Below are positions 17,578 through 26,506 of a DNA stretch of 64,000 nt, one piece after another. Numbering within the stretch: position 1 is the stretch's first letter; each line of letters begins with the position of its first letter. The notes under the pieces were generated by a model, which worked only from the letters and a program-made list of their open reading frames with translations, made no database searches and had not been told where the DNA came from. This DNA is from Pedobacter nutrimenti. GTDB taxonomy: Bacteria > Bacteroidota > Bacteroidia > Sphingobacteriales > Sphingobacteriaceae. The stretch spans positions 340,889-404,888 of the forward strand of contig NZ_QKLU01000005.1 in NCBI RefSeq assembly GCF_003208655.1. The letters are read 5' to 3'. The position numbers and the translations under genes were made by a program.

Positions 17578-17670
17578 AAAAAAAAAGGCTGTCATTGTTC
17601 GAAGATGCGCCTGATTAGGCTCCTTCGGAGCAAACCAGCCAATATCTTCTCACAACGCAGCCATTTTTTT
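17578..17670 (+). repeat. Structured palindromic repeat, copy A
   Basis: Folds as nested stems: an A-run plus ggctg (17587-17591) with cagcc plus T-run (17658-17670); ttgt (17595-17598) with acaa; gaagat (17601-17606) with atcttc (17644-17649). Inside are two small hairpins, gcctgattaggc and gctccttcggagc. It could act as a bidirectional terminator, a structured RNA or a DNA-level palindromic element. Confidence 0.75.
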
Positions 17671-17787
17671 ATAAATCATAACAAGAAATTATGGAACATG
17701 GTAAGGGCTTAGCTGGAGGGGGGATGGTCCGGGCAGGGCGCAGAGAAGGTTATTGTTGGTGTTGGGAGGCACACCCTTACTTGTTTT

Positions 17788-17878
17788 AAAAAAAAGGCTG
17801 TCATTGTTCGAAGATGCGCCTGATTAGGCTCCTTCGGAGCAAACCAGCCAATATCTTCTCACAACGCAGCCTTTTTTT
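17788..17878 (+). repeat. Structured palindromic repeat, copy B
   Basis: Same element as copy A, identical through the whole stem-loop core, offset by about 209 bases as part of the tandem duplication. The outer ggctg (17796-17800) pairs with cagcc (17867-17871). Confidence 0.75.
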
Positions 17879-18130
17879 ATAAATTATTACAAGAAATTAT
17901 CGAACATGGTAAGGGCTTAGCTGGAGGGGGGATGGTCCGGGCAGGGTGCAGAGAAGGTTATTGTTGGTGGGGTATTTGGGAGGTTGGTTAAGGTGAGTTT
18001 TGGTAGGATGCAGAGAGAGTTATGGTTGCTGGGTTGTTTGTGCTTGTGAGCCGAGTTGGTTAAGCATTTGACAAGGGCGATAGGCATGGGGTTAGAATTA
18101 TATGGAAATTTTTTAAGGAATAGAAGGGGT

Positions 18131-18196
18131 GTCTGGAGAGAAATATTGGCTGGGCTGCTCCCCTTCAGGAGCCTGATCAGGCGCATTTCGAAACAG
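18131..18196 (-). repeat. Structured palindromic repeat, copy C (inverted, diverged)
   Basis: On the minus strand this segment carries the same core, atgcgcctgatcaggctcc, but the outer stem has changed on both sides: gaaat (18140-18144) now pairs with atttc (18185-18189), where copy A has gaagat/atcttc. The inner hairpin also keeps its pairing with a different loop. Paired changes show that the fold is kept, not only the sequence. Confidence 0.6.
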
Positions 18197-18313
18197 ATAT
18201 CTCCTTCTATTCCTTTACTTTTAGCTCCTTTTATCCTTCTTGTTCCTTTGCTTTTATACACTTTTTAGCTCCTTGAGTCTGACTTGCATTTCTTTATTTT
18301 GAGCATTCAACAT

Positions 18314-18345
18314 AAAAAAAGGAACCCCTAAAGGTTCCCTTTTTA
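18314..18345 (-). terminator. Terminator of the TonB receptor transcript
   Basis: Stem ggaacc / ggttcc extended by A/T pairs on both sides, 6-base loop, with a T-run on the minus strand. It lies about 20 bases after the stop of the receptor gene. Confidence 0.8.
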
Positions 18346-18363
18346 TTGTATAGGTAGTTGTGT

Positions 18364-21012
18364 TTAAAAGTTAAAGGCAGCAGATAACCTGGCGAACCTG
18401 CCCAGAATTGGACGGGCATAATAAATGGCGCCAGGTGCTGATGTGATCCGCGGGTTGCCTTCGGTTAAACCAATGGTGTTGGTCAGGTTGGAGGCATCGA
18501 TGGCAAAACGCATTTGTTTTACCTTCAGGGAAATGCCTGCGTTTAGGACATCAAAGCTTGGTAAAGCAAAAACGTTGGCGTTGTCGGAATATTTTTTACC
18601 AAAATGATTGACCTCAGCATAAATGCTCAGCGCTTTGGTAATGTTATAGGCCGGGCGGATGGTTCCGTAAAAGCTTGGGATCCGGCGCACTTTATTGCCG
18701 TTGTAATCAAAACCATTTCCAGAGAAATCCCTGAATTTAGGGTCTTGAATGGTGGCATTTACCGTCAGGCTAAAATCGCCGGCATTAAACTGTCCTTCTA
18801 GTTCCAAACCGATGTTTTTGGCTTTGGCAAACTTGTTCTCGGAAGTACCGTCGAGCAGGATGTCTGTAAAGGCGATATTGTCCAGGTTCATGTAAAAAGC
18901 ATTGGCAAAAAAAGCATATTGCTGGCCCTGTAACTTATAACCGAGTTCAAACTGGTTGATGACCGTAGGTTTTAACTTGCTCAGGTCACTGGCATTGTCA
19001 AAATAAGACTCTTCGATCGGAGAACGGAAACCATTGCTGTAACGGAAATAAGTGGCCATATTCTCGTTGAACTTATAATTGGCAGCCGCACTTCCCGATA
19101 AACGGTTAATGTCATATTTCCAGTAATAATAAGGTCCTGAAACGTTGGTGATGGAGTTGTCGGCCGTTGTGCTTCTGAAATCATAACCAAAGCTGCTGTT
19201 GTTGTCCAGATTCTGGGCCGCAGATTGGGTGGCTTTATAGCCGCTGTAGCGGTCCATGTCAAAACGTAAACCAAGGTCAAAGGTCAGGTTATCGGTCGCC
19301 TTAATCTCTGCATTTCCAAACACAGCATTTACATCCCCCTTGGTCTGTGCTTTTCTGGTTAAAAATGAAATATCCGCTACACCATTATAAGTCCTGGAAT
19401 AATTGGCTGCTCCGGGAGCCACAGATTTATCCACCAGGTTCAGCAATTGTGGGTTGTCAGATACGCTGACCAGTAAATTGCTCCAGTTCCATTGCTGGTC
19501 AGAACTCCAGTTGGAGTAGTAATAACCAAGGGAAAGGGTAGTTTTATCATTTTTATAATCGAACCTGAGGTTGTTGGCAAAGTTTTTCATTTGTTTGTCA
19601 ATGGCCCAGTAGCCCACTTTAGCCACCAGTGCCGGGTTTACCACTGCGCCGGTATTTACATCCGTATACTGAGGGTTTAGCACCGGAAAGGATGCGCCCG
19701 CAGAGGTGGTATATCCTTTTGCAAAATCAGCTGCCGTTTGAGGCTCAGCGCCTGGAAATATAGCGGTGTACTGCATATTGATATTGGTGTATCTTATGTT
19801 GTTGCTCACCGAAAAACCACCGCCCAAGTCCGTTTTAAATTCTCCTCCAAATACATCCACAACAGGGTGTACCCCATCTTCCAGGTTTCTGTTGTAGGTG
19901 CCCCCACCCAGTTGCGGAACGCTCAGCTGGCTAAAATTCCGGGAAGTTAAAGTCCCTGTATTTGGATTAAAACCATCGATGCCTTTAGGGTGATCCTTGT
20001 CCGTTAAAGGAATAGGTAAAAGGAATAAGTTTCTGTCATCCAATTTTTTATAAGACAATTTGATGTAACCATTATCCAGGTTGTATTTCAGGTTCATTTT
20101 TATCTGGCCACCATTGTTGCCTTTAAAACCAGGGTTACGTACCCCGTTTTCCGTCCGGTAAAAACCACCAATGTTGTAAAATAATTTATCCGGTACAATG
20201 GCCCCGCCAATGTTCAGGTCTGTTCTGAACAGTCCTGAAGTCCCGGTGCTTAATTTTACCGTTCCGCCAAAATCATTGGTACCCGTTTTGGTAATGAAAT
20301 TGATGATCCCGCCGGGTGCATTGGTGGCGAAAATAGAACCAGAACCGCCTCTTAGGGCTTCCATACGTGAAATGGTTTCATCTACCCGAAGCCAGTTGTC
20401 GGCATTGGCAAACTGTAAGGCCCCATCTTCAAAAACCGGCATGCCATCTTCCTGAATCTGTACATATTCATAAGCACCTGCCGAAGGAATACCCCTTGCA
20501 AATAAGTTGTTGCCCACCTCACCACCAGAAGTTTCTACCACAAAACCTGGTACATGTTTGAGCAGGTCAGCGGCGCTACTTGGTGCAAGCTGTTGTATGG
20601 TTTTACTGCTGAAGCTGGAAATGGCCACACTGGATTCGATTTTTTTCAGTGCATTGGTGGTACCCGTAACCACTACCGCGTTCAGCTCCATTAAATCTTC
20701 CAGCAGGACAATTTTTAAAGCAGAACCACCGATGGGTTGTTCCACAGACTTATAGCCAACGGCACTGATGATCAGTATTTTTCCATCAGGAGTGTTGTTC
20801 AACGCAAATTTACCGGCCTGGTCGGTCGAAGTACCGGTCTTGGTGCCTTTAATGACCACGGTTGCACCCGGAATGGGCTGGTCATTTTTATCGACAACAG
20901 TTCCGGATATGGTTTCCGCTTTTTTCGCATGTACAGGAATAGGATTGCTGTATGCCAGCCCTGCATGGCCGATGATGCAGAGGGATAAAATAAAGAATAA
21001 ATGTCTGTTCAT
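18364..21012 (-). CDS. TonB-dependent outer-membrane receptor, trehalose locus
   Basis: 882 residues. Signal peptide ending GLAYS, then a carboxypeptidase-regulatory-like beta-sandwich (about 33-115, ISGTVVDKNDQPIPGATV), a plug domain (about 125-235, LLKHVPGFVV, RGIPSAGAYEYVQI), and a 22-strand type barrel ending in a terminal Phe (SAAFNF). It imports a ligand across the outer membrane using TonB energy. No SusD-like lipoprotein is next to it, so it is not a SusCD pair. Its neighbours are a trehalase, a sugar permease and an AraC regulator in the same region, so trehalose or a related glucoside is the likely ligand (inference from context). Confidence 0.88.
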   Translation of the reverse strand: MNRHLFFILSLCIIGHAGLAYSNPIPVHAKKAETISGTVVDKNDQPIPGATVVIKGTKTGTSTDQAGKFALNNTPDGKILIISAVGYKSVEQPIGGSALKIVLLEDLMELNAVVVTGTTNALKKIESSVAISSFSSKTIQQLAPSSAADLLKHVPGFVVETSGGEVGNNLFARGIPSAGAYEYVQIQEDGMPVFEDGALQFANADNWLRVDETISRMEALRGGSGSIFATNAPGGIINFITKTGTNDFGGTVKLSTGTSGLFRTDLNIGGAIVPDKLFYNIGGFYRTENGVRNPGFKGNNGGQIKMNLKYNLDNGYIKLSYKKLDDRNLFLLPIPLTDKDHPKGIDGFNPNTGTLTSRNFSQLSVPQLGGGTYNRNLEDGVHPVVDVFGGEFKTDLGGGFSVSNNIRYTNINMQYTAIFPGAEPQTAADFAKGYTTSAGASFPVLNPQYTDVNTGAVVNPALVAKVGYWAIDKQMKNFANNLRFDYKNDKTTLSLGYYYSNWSSDQQWNWSNLLVSVSDNPQLLNLVDKSVAPGAANYSRTYNGVADISFLTRKAQTKGDVNAVFGNAEIKATDNLTFDLGLRFDMDRYSGYKATQSAAQNLDNNSSFGYDFRSTTADNSITNVSGPYYYWKYDINRLSGSAAANYKFNENMATYFRYSNGFRSPIEESYFDNASDLSKLKPTVINQFELGYKLQGQQYAFFANAFYMNLDNIAFTDILLDGTSENKFAKAKNIGLELEGQFNAGDFSLTVNATIQDPKFRDFSGNGFDYNGNKVRRIPSFYGTIRPAYNITKALSIYAEVNHFGKKYSDNANVFALPSFDVLNAGISLKVKQMRFAIDASNLTNTIGLTEGNPRITSAPGAIYYARPILGRFARLSAAFNF

Positions 21013-21084
21013 AATCTGGTTTTTTGTTTATACTGGTTAGTTGTGGTTGATGATGTTTATGTTTTCATGAATTCATTAAAAGAC

Positions 21085-22578
21085 TTATAAGGTTTCACTT
21101 TTCATTTTTAAATACACGCCATTGGTCCAGCCAAAGCCATCCTGGTTCGGATATTCACCCCCTGTTGCAAGCATAGCCGTGTCTTGGACATTGTATTTCT
21201 CGGAAATTTTGCCAGTTTCCTTAAAATGCTGTTCCACCATGGTGGTCCAATTGGTTCTGGTTTTTTCAGCAAGCTCCAGGAAGCCGTAATTTTTAAGACC
21301 CTTAAAAGCAATCCATTGTAAAGGTGCCCAGCCATTTGGTGCGTCCCATTGCTGCCCGGAATGGTTTAAAGTCGTCAGTAAGCCCCCGGCTTTTAAAAAA
21401 TCCTTTTCTATGACCGATGCAAGGGCTTTGGCCTGCGCTGCGCTGGCCATACCGAAGTACAAGGGGTAAGCCATGGCAATGGAAGGAAAATTGGTCTGTT
21501 TTTCTGCCGAATGCTGATAATCGTAATACATTCCCTCTGCTGCAGACCATAAATATTTTTGAATGGCCTGTTCCCGGCTTTCGGCTTGCTCCTCAAATAA
21601 TGCGGCGGTTTTAAAATTTCCGTTTAGCCCTTCTGCTTTTCCGATGGTTTTTTCCAGGTGCCAGAGCAGGCAGTTTAGGTCTATAGGAACGATATCAGTA
21701 GTATGGGCCGTGTTCAGGTTTTTCTGGTCCTTGAACCAGCGGCTGGAAAAGTCCCAACCAGACTCGCAGGCGGCACGGATGTTCAGACAAATGGAAGGGC
21801 CTGAATGGGCCATGGTTTGGGTATCTTCCAAAAAACTCTCCGGTCTTGGGCTGTTGAGCTTGTCGAAATAACGGTTTAACAATTCACCGTCGGGCATAAG
21901 GACCAGGTGCTGGTAATCCCTTTGTTGCCCATGAAGCAATTCCTTGCCATTCATCCAGAAAAGGTATTCCTGGTGTAACTGTGGTAAGTATTTGCTGTAA
22001 GCTGCCCCGCCTGTTTCTATAGCCAGCAGTTCCACCATTAGCGAAAAGAAAGGAGGCTGGGAACGGCTTAGAAAATAGGTTCTGTTGCCGTTAGGAATAA
22101 AGCCAAACTGATCAATCAGATGGGCAAAATTAGCGATCATACTTTTTATAAGATCGCTGCGTCCGGAAACCTGCAGGCCCAGCATGGTGAAATAACTGTC
22201 CCAGTAAAAAAATTCCCTGAACCTTCCTCCCGGAACCACAAAAGGATAGGGAAGGGCAAGCAGCGAACTGTGGTTATCGGTTGCAGTTCTGGTCAAAACA
22301 GACCATAAGGAGCTGATGTGTTCTTCTATGTTTTTGGAAAGATCTGTTTTAAACTGGTTTTGTTCCTGCACGGGAACCTCAAAATGCCGGTTCACAAAAT
22401 CAGCCAGGTTAAAACCGGTCTTTTTATTTTCGATCCTGTATTGTTTCAGAATGTCCGGTACAGGAAATTTCGGGATGCAATCTGCAAAGGTTTTCTGGTC
22501 GGGATACAGCCCGCTGAGCTGTACGTCGGCGAACAGTTCTTCCAGGTTTTCGACAAAAAGGGAAGGGCTATGGTGCAT
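21085..22578 (-). CDS. Trehalase, glycoside hydrolase family 37
   Basis: 497 residues from ATG at 22578. Trehalase signature 1 is PGGRFREFFYWDSY (about 116-129), signature 2 is QWDAPNGWAP, and SGWDFSSRW holds the catalytic acid. The C-terminal SEKYN and GGEYPNQDGFGWTNG are also typical. It hydrolyses trehalose to two glucose molecules. There is no signal peptide from this start, so it acts in the cytosol like E. coli TreF. I chose this start because it overlaps the permease stop by 11 bp; an open frame extends 74 codons further into the permease gene but reads as antisense-like sequence with no family match. Confidence 0.9.
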   Translation of the reverse strand: MHHSPSLFVENLEELFADVQLSGLYPDQKTFADCIPKFPVPDILKQYRIENKKTGFNLADFVNRHFEVPVQEQNQFKTDLSKNIEEHISSLWSVLTRTATDNHSSLLALPYPFVVPGGRFREFFYWDSYFTMLGLQVSGRSDLIKSMIANFAHLIDQFGFIPNGNRTYFLSRSQPPFFSLMVELLAIETGGAAYSKYLPQLHQEYLFWMNGKELLHGQQRDYQHLVLMPDGELLNRYFDKLNSPRPESFLEDTQTMAHSGPSICLNIRAACESGWDFSSRWFKDQKNLNTAHTTDIVPIDLNCLLWHLEKTIGKAEGLNGNFKTAALFEEQAESREQAIQKYLWSAAEGMYYDYQHSAEKQTNFPSIAMAYPLYFGMASAAQAKALASVIEKDFLKAGGLLTTLNHSGQQWDAPNGWAPLQWIAFKGLKNYGFLELAEKTRTNWTTMVEQHFKETGKISEKYNVQDTAMLATGGEYPNQDGFGWTNGVYLKMKSETL

Positions 22579-23818
22579 GGTATATAGATGAGGTCTGATT
22601 GATTTTTTTCGATTTTTTAAACAACAACAAGGCGATGCTGAGCAGAAACAGAGGAACCAGGGAAAAGTAAAACGCACTTTGTCCGCCGTAATGCTGAAAT
22701 ATATAGCCGGTAATAATAGAGCCCAGTGAGCCGCCCAAAGCAGAAAAGACCACAATAAGCCCCGACATGGTACCATGTTGTTTTTTAGGGAGGGCAGCAA
22801 GGATAACAGAGTTAATGGCCGGATAAATCGGTGCCAGGAAAAACCCGATTAAGGGGAATATATAGGCCGAAAATGGAACATCTGCCCAAACTTTAATGAC
22901 ATGCCCTTCTTCGGCTTTGGCCAGGGGCAGGGCAATCAGCACCAATGCTGCTGCGGCCACCAGGCAAACCGTCAGGGTAACATACCAGGAAACTTTTTTA
23001 AGGACCATGCCGGCAAGAAACCGCCCTATAGCCGTGGAGGCTGCCATAATACCCGCCATCAGTACACTAAAGGAAGAAGGTAAATGCAATACCTTATTGT
23101 TAAAGGTGGGCAGCCAGCTCATAATGCTTTGCTCAATCAGCACATATAAAAAAGCGCAGACAACAAAAGAAACCACCAGCGGCAGGACCAGTAAGCGGAA
23201 CATTTCCATAAAGGAGGCCCCTGTATTTTCTTCGGTAGGTTTGGCTGCCGATTCATTGAGCGGGGCAAGGGTTAACAGAAGCAGAGCCAATAGGTATAAA
23301 GCCCCGATAAAATAGTAAATGTGAAACCATCTTCCCGAACTGGCATCGGCATCATCAATAAAATAACTGAAAATGAAATAGCCCAGTAAAATACCCACCA
23401 TGAAGCAGCTTTCAATAAAGTTCATCAGGCTGATGTGTTCCTTTTCGTTTTTGGTGATCAGGCCAATGCTGCCAAATACCGATATTTTGATCAGGGCAAA
23501 ACTGGCCCCTGTGACCGCAAACAAAAGTTTTACAGCGATAAATGTTTTCACCGAAGGGACAATAAAACAGGCCAGGGCTACTGCGGCAAGTCCAATTTGC
23601 ATGGATTTTTTATAGCCGATTCTGGTGATAAAGGAAGCCACCAAAAAGGAAACGACTGCAATGGTGATGTCTTTAAAAGCTTCCAGCACAGATGCGGAAG
23701 ATTCATTGACATGATAATAGCGTTGCACCTGCATGATCACGGTTCCCACGCTATTGAGCATAATCCCAAACAGAAGGTAATTGATAAAGACAGAGATTTT
23801 AATTTTTAAGTTTCCCAT
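22568..23818 (-). CDS. MFS sugar permease
   Basis: 416 residues with about 12 hydrophobic helices in two halves. RIGYKKSMQIG in the first half resembles the MFS loop-2 motif. The layout resembles the fucose/glucose-type MFS group found in Bacteroidota. It probably carries trehalose through the inner membrane by proton symport (inference). Its 3' end overlaps the trehalase start, so import and hydrolysis are translationally coupled. Confidence 0.82.
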   Translation of the reverse strand: MGNLKIKISVFINYLLFGIMLNSVGTVIMQVQRYYHVNESSASVLEAFKDITIAVVSFLVASFITRIGYKKSMQIGLAAVALACFIVPSVKTFIAVKLLFAVTGASFALIKISVFGSIGLITKNEKEHISLMNFIESCFMVGILLGYFIFSYFIDDADASSGRWFHIYYFIGALYLLALLLLTLAPLNESAAKPTEENTGASFMEMFRLLVLPLVVSFVVCAFLYVLIEQSIMSWLPTFNNKVLHLPSSFSVLMAGIMAASTAIGRFLAGMVLKKVSWYVTLTVCLVAAAALVLIALPLAKAEEGHVIKVWADVPFSAYIFPLIGFFLAPIYPAINSVILAALPKKQHGTMSGLIVVFSALGGSLGSIITGYIFQHYGGQSAFYFSLVPLFLLSIALLLFKKSKKINQTSSIYHAP

Positions 23819-23987
23819 TTGTTATACATGATGTTGCTGCTGGTCAAAGCTTATGCTATTAGAGCGGCTTATATTTGGTTTAATAAAATTCAGACTTTCA
23901 AAGCGATAAAAATTATCCTGTATTCATTTTTGATTGAACTATATTAATATAATTATTCATATATTTAATTATTAAGTATTAATAAGG

Positions 23988-24833
23988 ATGAAAGTAGAGT
24001 TTGAAATTGTAAAGCCAGATGAACATTCTTCTTTCCGGTTTCTGTATCAGAACAAAAACACCTGTGAGTTTGTGTGGCAGTATCATTACCATCCGGAATA
24101 CGAGCTGGTCTGTGTGCTTTACGGTGACGGGACCCGTCATGTGGGCAATCACCTGAGTATGTACCAGAACGGCGACCTGGTGCTCATCGGCTCCAATATG
24201 CCGCATTCTGGCTTTGGATTGAACGCTACAGATCCTCACGAGGAAATCGTTGTCCAAATCAGGCCCGAGGTCATGAAACAATGGATTTCTGATTTTCCGG
24301 AAATGAAGGAGGTCGCCTTGTTGATGGAGCGTTCCAGGCATGGGATTAAGTTTGAAGGGAAAACCAAAAAGGAAGTTACAAAAATGCTCATTGGACTAAA
24401 AAACGTTTCGGCTTTTGAAAAACACCTGGGTATGCTGAAGGTGCTCCATAAACTCGGTGGAAGCGAAGAATATGTGATGCTCAATGAACAACCTATTCTG
24501 GGTGAGCTGATCCGTAAACACCGCTCCAGGCTCCAGAAAATTTTTACTTATGTAGAGAATTACTATCAGGAAGATATAGACATTCAGAAAGTAGCAGATA
24601 TCGCAAACATCTCTGTGCCTTCCTTTTGTAATTACTTTAAAAAAATGACGCACATTACCTATACCGAATTTGTAAACCGTTACCGGATCCAGAAAGCCTG
24701 TATGCTTTTGCAGCAAGACAAAACCATTTCGGAGGTTTGTTTCGAATGCGGTTTTAATAATGTGACCTACTTCAATAAGATATTTAAACGGATTGTTCAT
24801 AAAACCCCTTCCGATTTCAGGGTTGATAAATAG
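23988..24833 (+). CDS. AraC-family transcriptional regulator
   Basis: 281 residues. N-terminal cupin sensor (WQYHYHPEYELVCVL, GDLVLIGSNMPHSG), C-terminal double helix-turn-helix at about 185-280 (IQKVADIANISVPSFCNYFKK and ISEVCFECGFNNVTYFNKIFK). It lies divergent from the permease-trehalase-receptor group with 169 bases between start codons, so it is the likely activator of that group, with trehalose or a derivative as inducer (inference). A TAnnTTTG sequence (tatatttg, 23880-23887) in the spacer could be its own -7 box. Confidence 0.87.
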   Translation: MKVEFEIVKPDEHSSFRFLYQNKNTCEFVWQYHYHPEYELVCVLYGDGTRHVGNHLSMYQNGDLVLIGSNMPHSGFGLNATDPHEEIVVQIRPEVMKQWISDFPEMKEVALLMERSRHGIKFEGKTKKEVTKMLIGLKNVSAFEKHLGMLKVLHKLGGSEEYVMLNEQPILGELIRKHRSRLQKIFTYVENYYQEDIDIQKVADIANISVPSFCNYFKKMTHITYTEFVNRYRIQKACMLLQQDKTISEVCFECGFNNVTYFNKIFKRIVHKTPSDFRVDK

Positions 24834-24846
24834 AATAAACCAGGTT

Positions 24847-24900
24847 TAAGATGCGCCCGCTCAGGCTCCCGCAGAGCGGTCCAGACAATATCACTTTCTG
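24847..24900 (+). repeat. Structured palindromic repeat, copy D (diverged)
   Basis: Shares the core aagatgcgcc...caggctcc...gagc...ccag.caatatc with copies A-C. The inner hairpin is kept as gctc ccgca gagc with a different loop. The outer stem is mostly lost. It lies just after the AraC gene, so repeat copies stand on both sides of the trehalose locus. Confidence 0.55.
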
Positions 24901-24962
24901 AACCCCTAAAACGGGATTGAAAAATTATACTCCGGTAAGACATATTGCCAAATTGCTCGGCA

Positions 24963-24990
24963 CAAAAAAAAGGTGCCTTCCTGGCACCTT
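24963..24990 (-). terminator. Terminator of the arginine decarboxylase-like gene
   Basis: Stem aaggtgcc / ggcacctt (24970-24977 with 24983-24990), 5-base loop; the A-run at 24963-24971 gives a T-run on the minus strand. Confidence 0.85.
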
Positions 24991-25013
24991 CAATTATTTT
25001 AGTGGGTTTAATC

Positions 25014-26405
25014 CTAGGTATAACCCAGAATTTTTAAAACCTGTTTGCTGTTTTGTTCCTCGCCGAAAACCTCAAAGTTAAAAGTTTCGTCACGGTTTCT
25101 GCGGATAATCACATGTTTAGGGCTAGGGAGCAGGCAGTGGTGAATACCACCATAACCGCTCAATACTTCCTGGTAAGCTCCGGTATGGAAAAAACCAAGG
25201 TATTGTACTTTACGCGTTTTAGGCATAAATACACTGTTCATGTGTGCTTCCTGGTTGTAGTAATCCTGGCCATCGCAAGTGATCCCGCCAAGGTTCACTT
25301 TTTCATATTCTGCATCCCAGTTGTTGATCGGTAACAGCACATATTTCTGGTTTAAAGCCCATACATCCGGAAGGTTGGTAATGAAAGAACCGTCCAGCAT
25401 CAGCCATCTTTCCCGGTCGTTTTGCTGTTTGCGGCCCAATACCTTGTATAAAATACCAGAAGCTTCCGCTACCGTGTATTTACCAAATTCAGTAATAATG
25501 TCTGGTTCGATTACATCGTGCTCAGCGCAAATTTCCTTGATCCTTTTTACAATTTCGTTCACCATGTATTCATAGTCGAAATCGAAAACCAGGGAATCTT
25601 TAAAAGGCATACCACCACCAATATCCAGGGTATCCAGTTCAGGATTGATCTTTTTGAATTTGCAGTAAAGGGTTACATATTTTTCCAGCTCGTTCCAGTA
25701 ATAAGGCGTATCCGAAATACCCGAGTTGATGAAAAAGTGGAGCAGCTTTACACGAAAATTCGGATTGGCCGCAATTTTACTGTTGTAAAAATCGATGACA
25801 TCTTCCAGTCTTACGCCCAAACGGGAGGTATAGAACTGAGAGTCCGGCTGCTCTTCAGCCGCAATACGGATACCTAAATTACAAGGGGTATCCATTTCGA
25901 TCTCATCATCGTAAAGATTAAATTCTTCTTTATTGTCCAGTACAGGAATGATGTTTTTATAACCATCATGTAGCATATCAATAATATACTGTTTGTACTG
26001 GTAGGTTTTAAAACCGTTACAGATCAGCGTAATGTCTTTGGTTAAGGCGCCTTTTTTTTCCAGGGCGTCTACCATAGGCATGTCAAATGCAGAAGAGGTT
26101 TCCAGGTGAATGCCATTTTTCAAAGCCTCTTCCACAATATGACGGAAGTGGGAGCTTTTGGTGCAATAGCAATACTTGTAATCACCCCTGTAATTGTTCT
26201 TCAGAATGGCCGTCTGGAACAAGATCTTGGCCTGCTGAATTTTTTTGCTGATCATTGGAAGATACGTGAAACGTAATGGCGTACCATAAGTCTCGATCAT
26301 TTCCATTAAGTTTAGGTCCTGGAAGTACAATTCATCATCTATTATGTCATAACCTTCCTGAGGAAAACCAACACTTAGATCAAGAAATTCGGAGTAACTC
26401 TGCAT
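25014..26405 (-). CDS. SpeA-like arginine decarboxylase (short Bacteroidota form)
   Basis: 463 residues, fold-type III PLP decarboxylase. The PLP Lys is in YKYCYCTKSSHF (K83); the alanine-racemase-like barrel is followed by the glycine-rich LDIGGGMPF and a C-terminal beta domain ending in GGIHHCLLPSPKHVI. Classical SpeA proteins are about 630-660 residues; this one lacks the extra helical and insert segments. The family makes agmatine from arginine for polyamine synthesis. An arginase-family gene is divergent from it, which fits arginine or agmatine metabolism. Substrate remains unproven. Confidence 0.8.
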   Translation of the reverse strand: MQSYSEFLDLSVGFPQEGYDIIDDELYFQDLNLMEMIETYGTPLRFTYLPMISKKIQQAKILFQTAILKNNYRGDYKYCYCTKSSHFRHIVEEALKNGIHLETSSAFDMPMVDALEKKGALTKDITLICNGFKTYQYKQYIIDMLHDGYKNIIPVLDNKEEFNLYDDEIEMDTPCNLGIRIAAEEQPDSQFYTSRLGVRLEDVIDFYNSKIAANPNFRVKLLHFFINSGISDTPYYWNELEKYVTLYCKFKKINPELDTLDIGGGMPFKDSLVFDFDYEYMVNEIVKRIKEICAEHDVIEPDIITEFGKYTVAEASGILYKVLGRKQQNDRERWLMLDGSFITNLPDVWALNQKYVLLPINNWDAEYEKVNLGGITCDGQDYYNQEAHMNSVFMPKTRKVQYLGFFHTGAYQEVLSGYGGIHHCLLPSPKHVIIRRNRDETFNFEVFGEEQNSKQVLKILGYT

Positions 26406-26506
26406 TTTTTATATTTTTGAACAATTATTAAAGGTATAGCAACTTAAAATAAGTTAATTTTGGCTCAAAGATAAACCTTTTATAAAATACACTCGTAATT
26501 TTTTTT

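Larger units (their letters stand above)
17536..17968 (+). repeat. Tandem duplication of about 208 bp
   Basis: Two direct copies lie next to each other, 17536-17760 and 17764-17968. They share a start gggaggcac, the palindromic element described separately, the G-rich stretch gctggagggggg, and the end gagaaggttattgttggt. They are nearly identical; the left copy has about 18 extra bases before the palindrome, and scattered substitutions separate the rest. No gene is supported inside; short ORFs there are products of the repeat. Confidence 0.85.

Noticed and set aside
17536-17968. Direct repeats that could suggest a CRISPR array
   Set aside because: Only two long units with no short constant repeat and variable spacers; each unit contains a palindromic element instead.
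17917-18261. 114-codon frame on the minus strand and a 70-codon frame on the plus strand after the tandem repeat
   Set aside because: They run through the repeat and palindrome copies, have low-complexity composition and no protein-like pattern.
22579-22800. 74 further codons at the 5' end of the trehalase frame
   Set aside because: They overlap the permease gene, are Trp/Cys-rich without family match, and the normal trehalase N-terminus starts at 22578.
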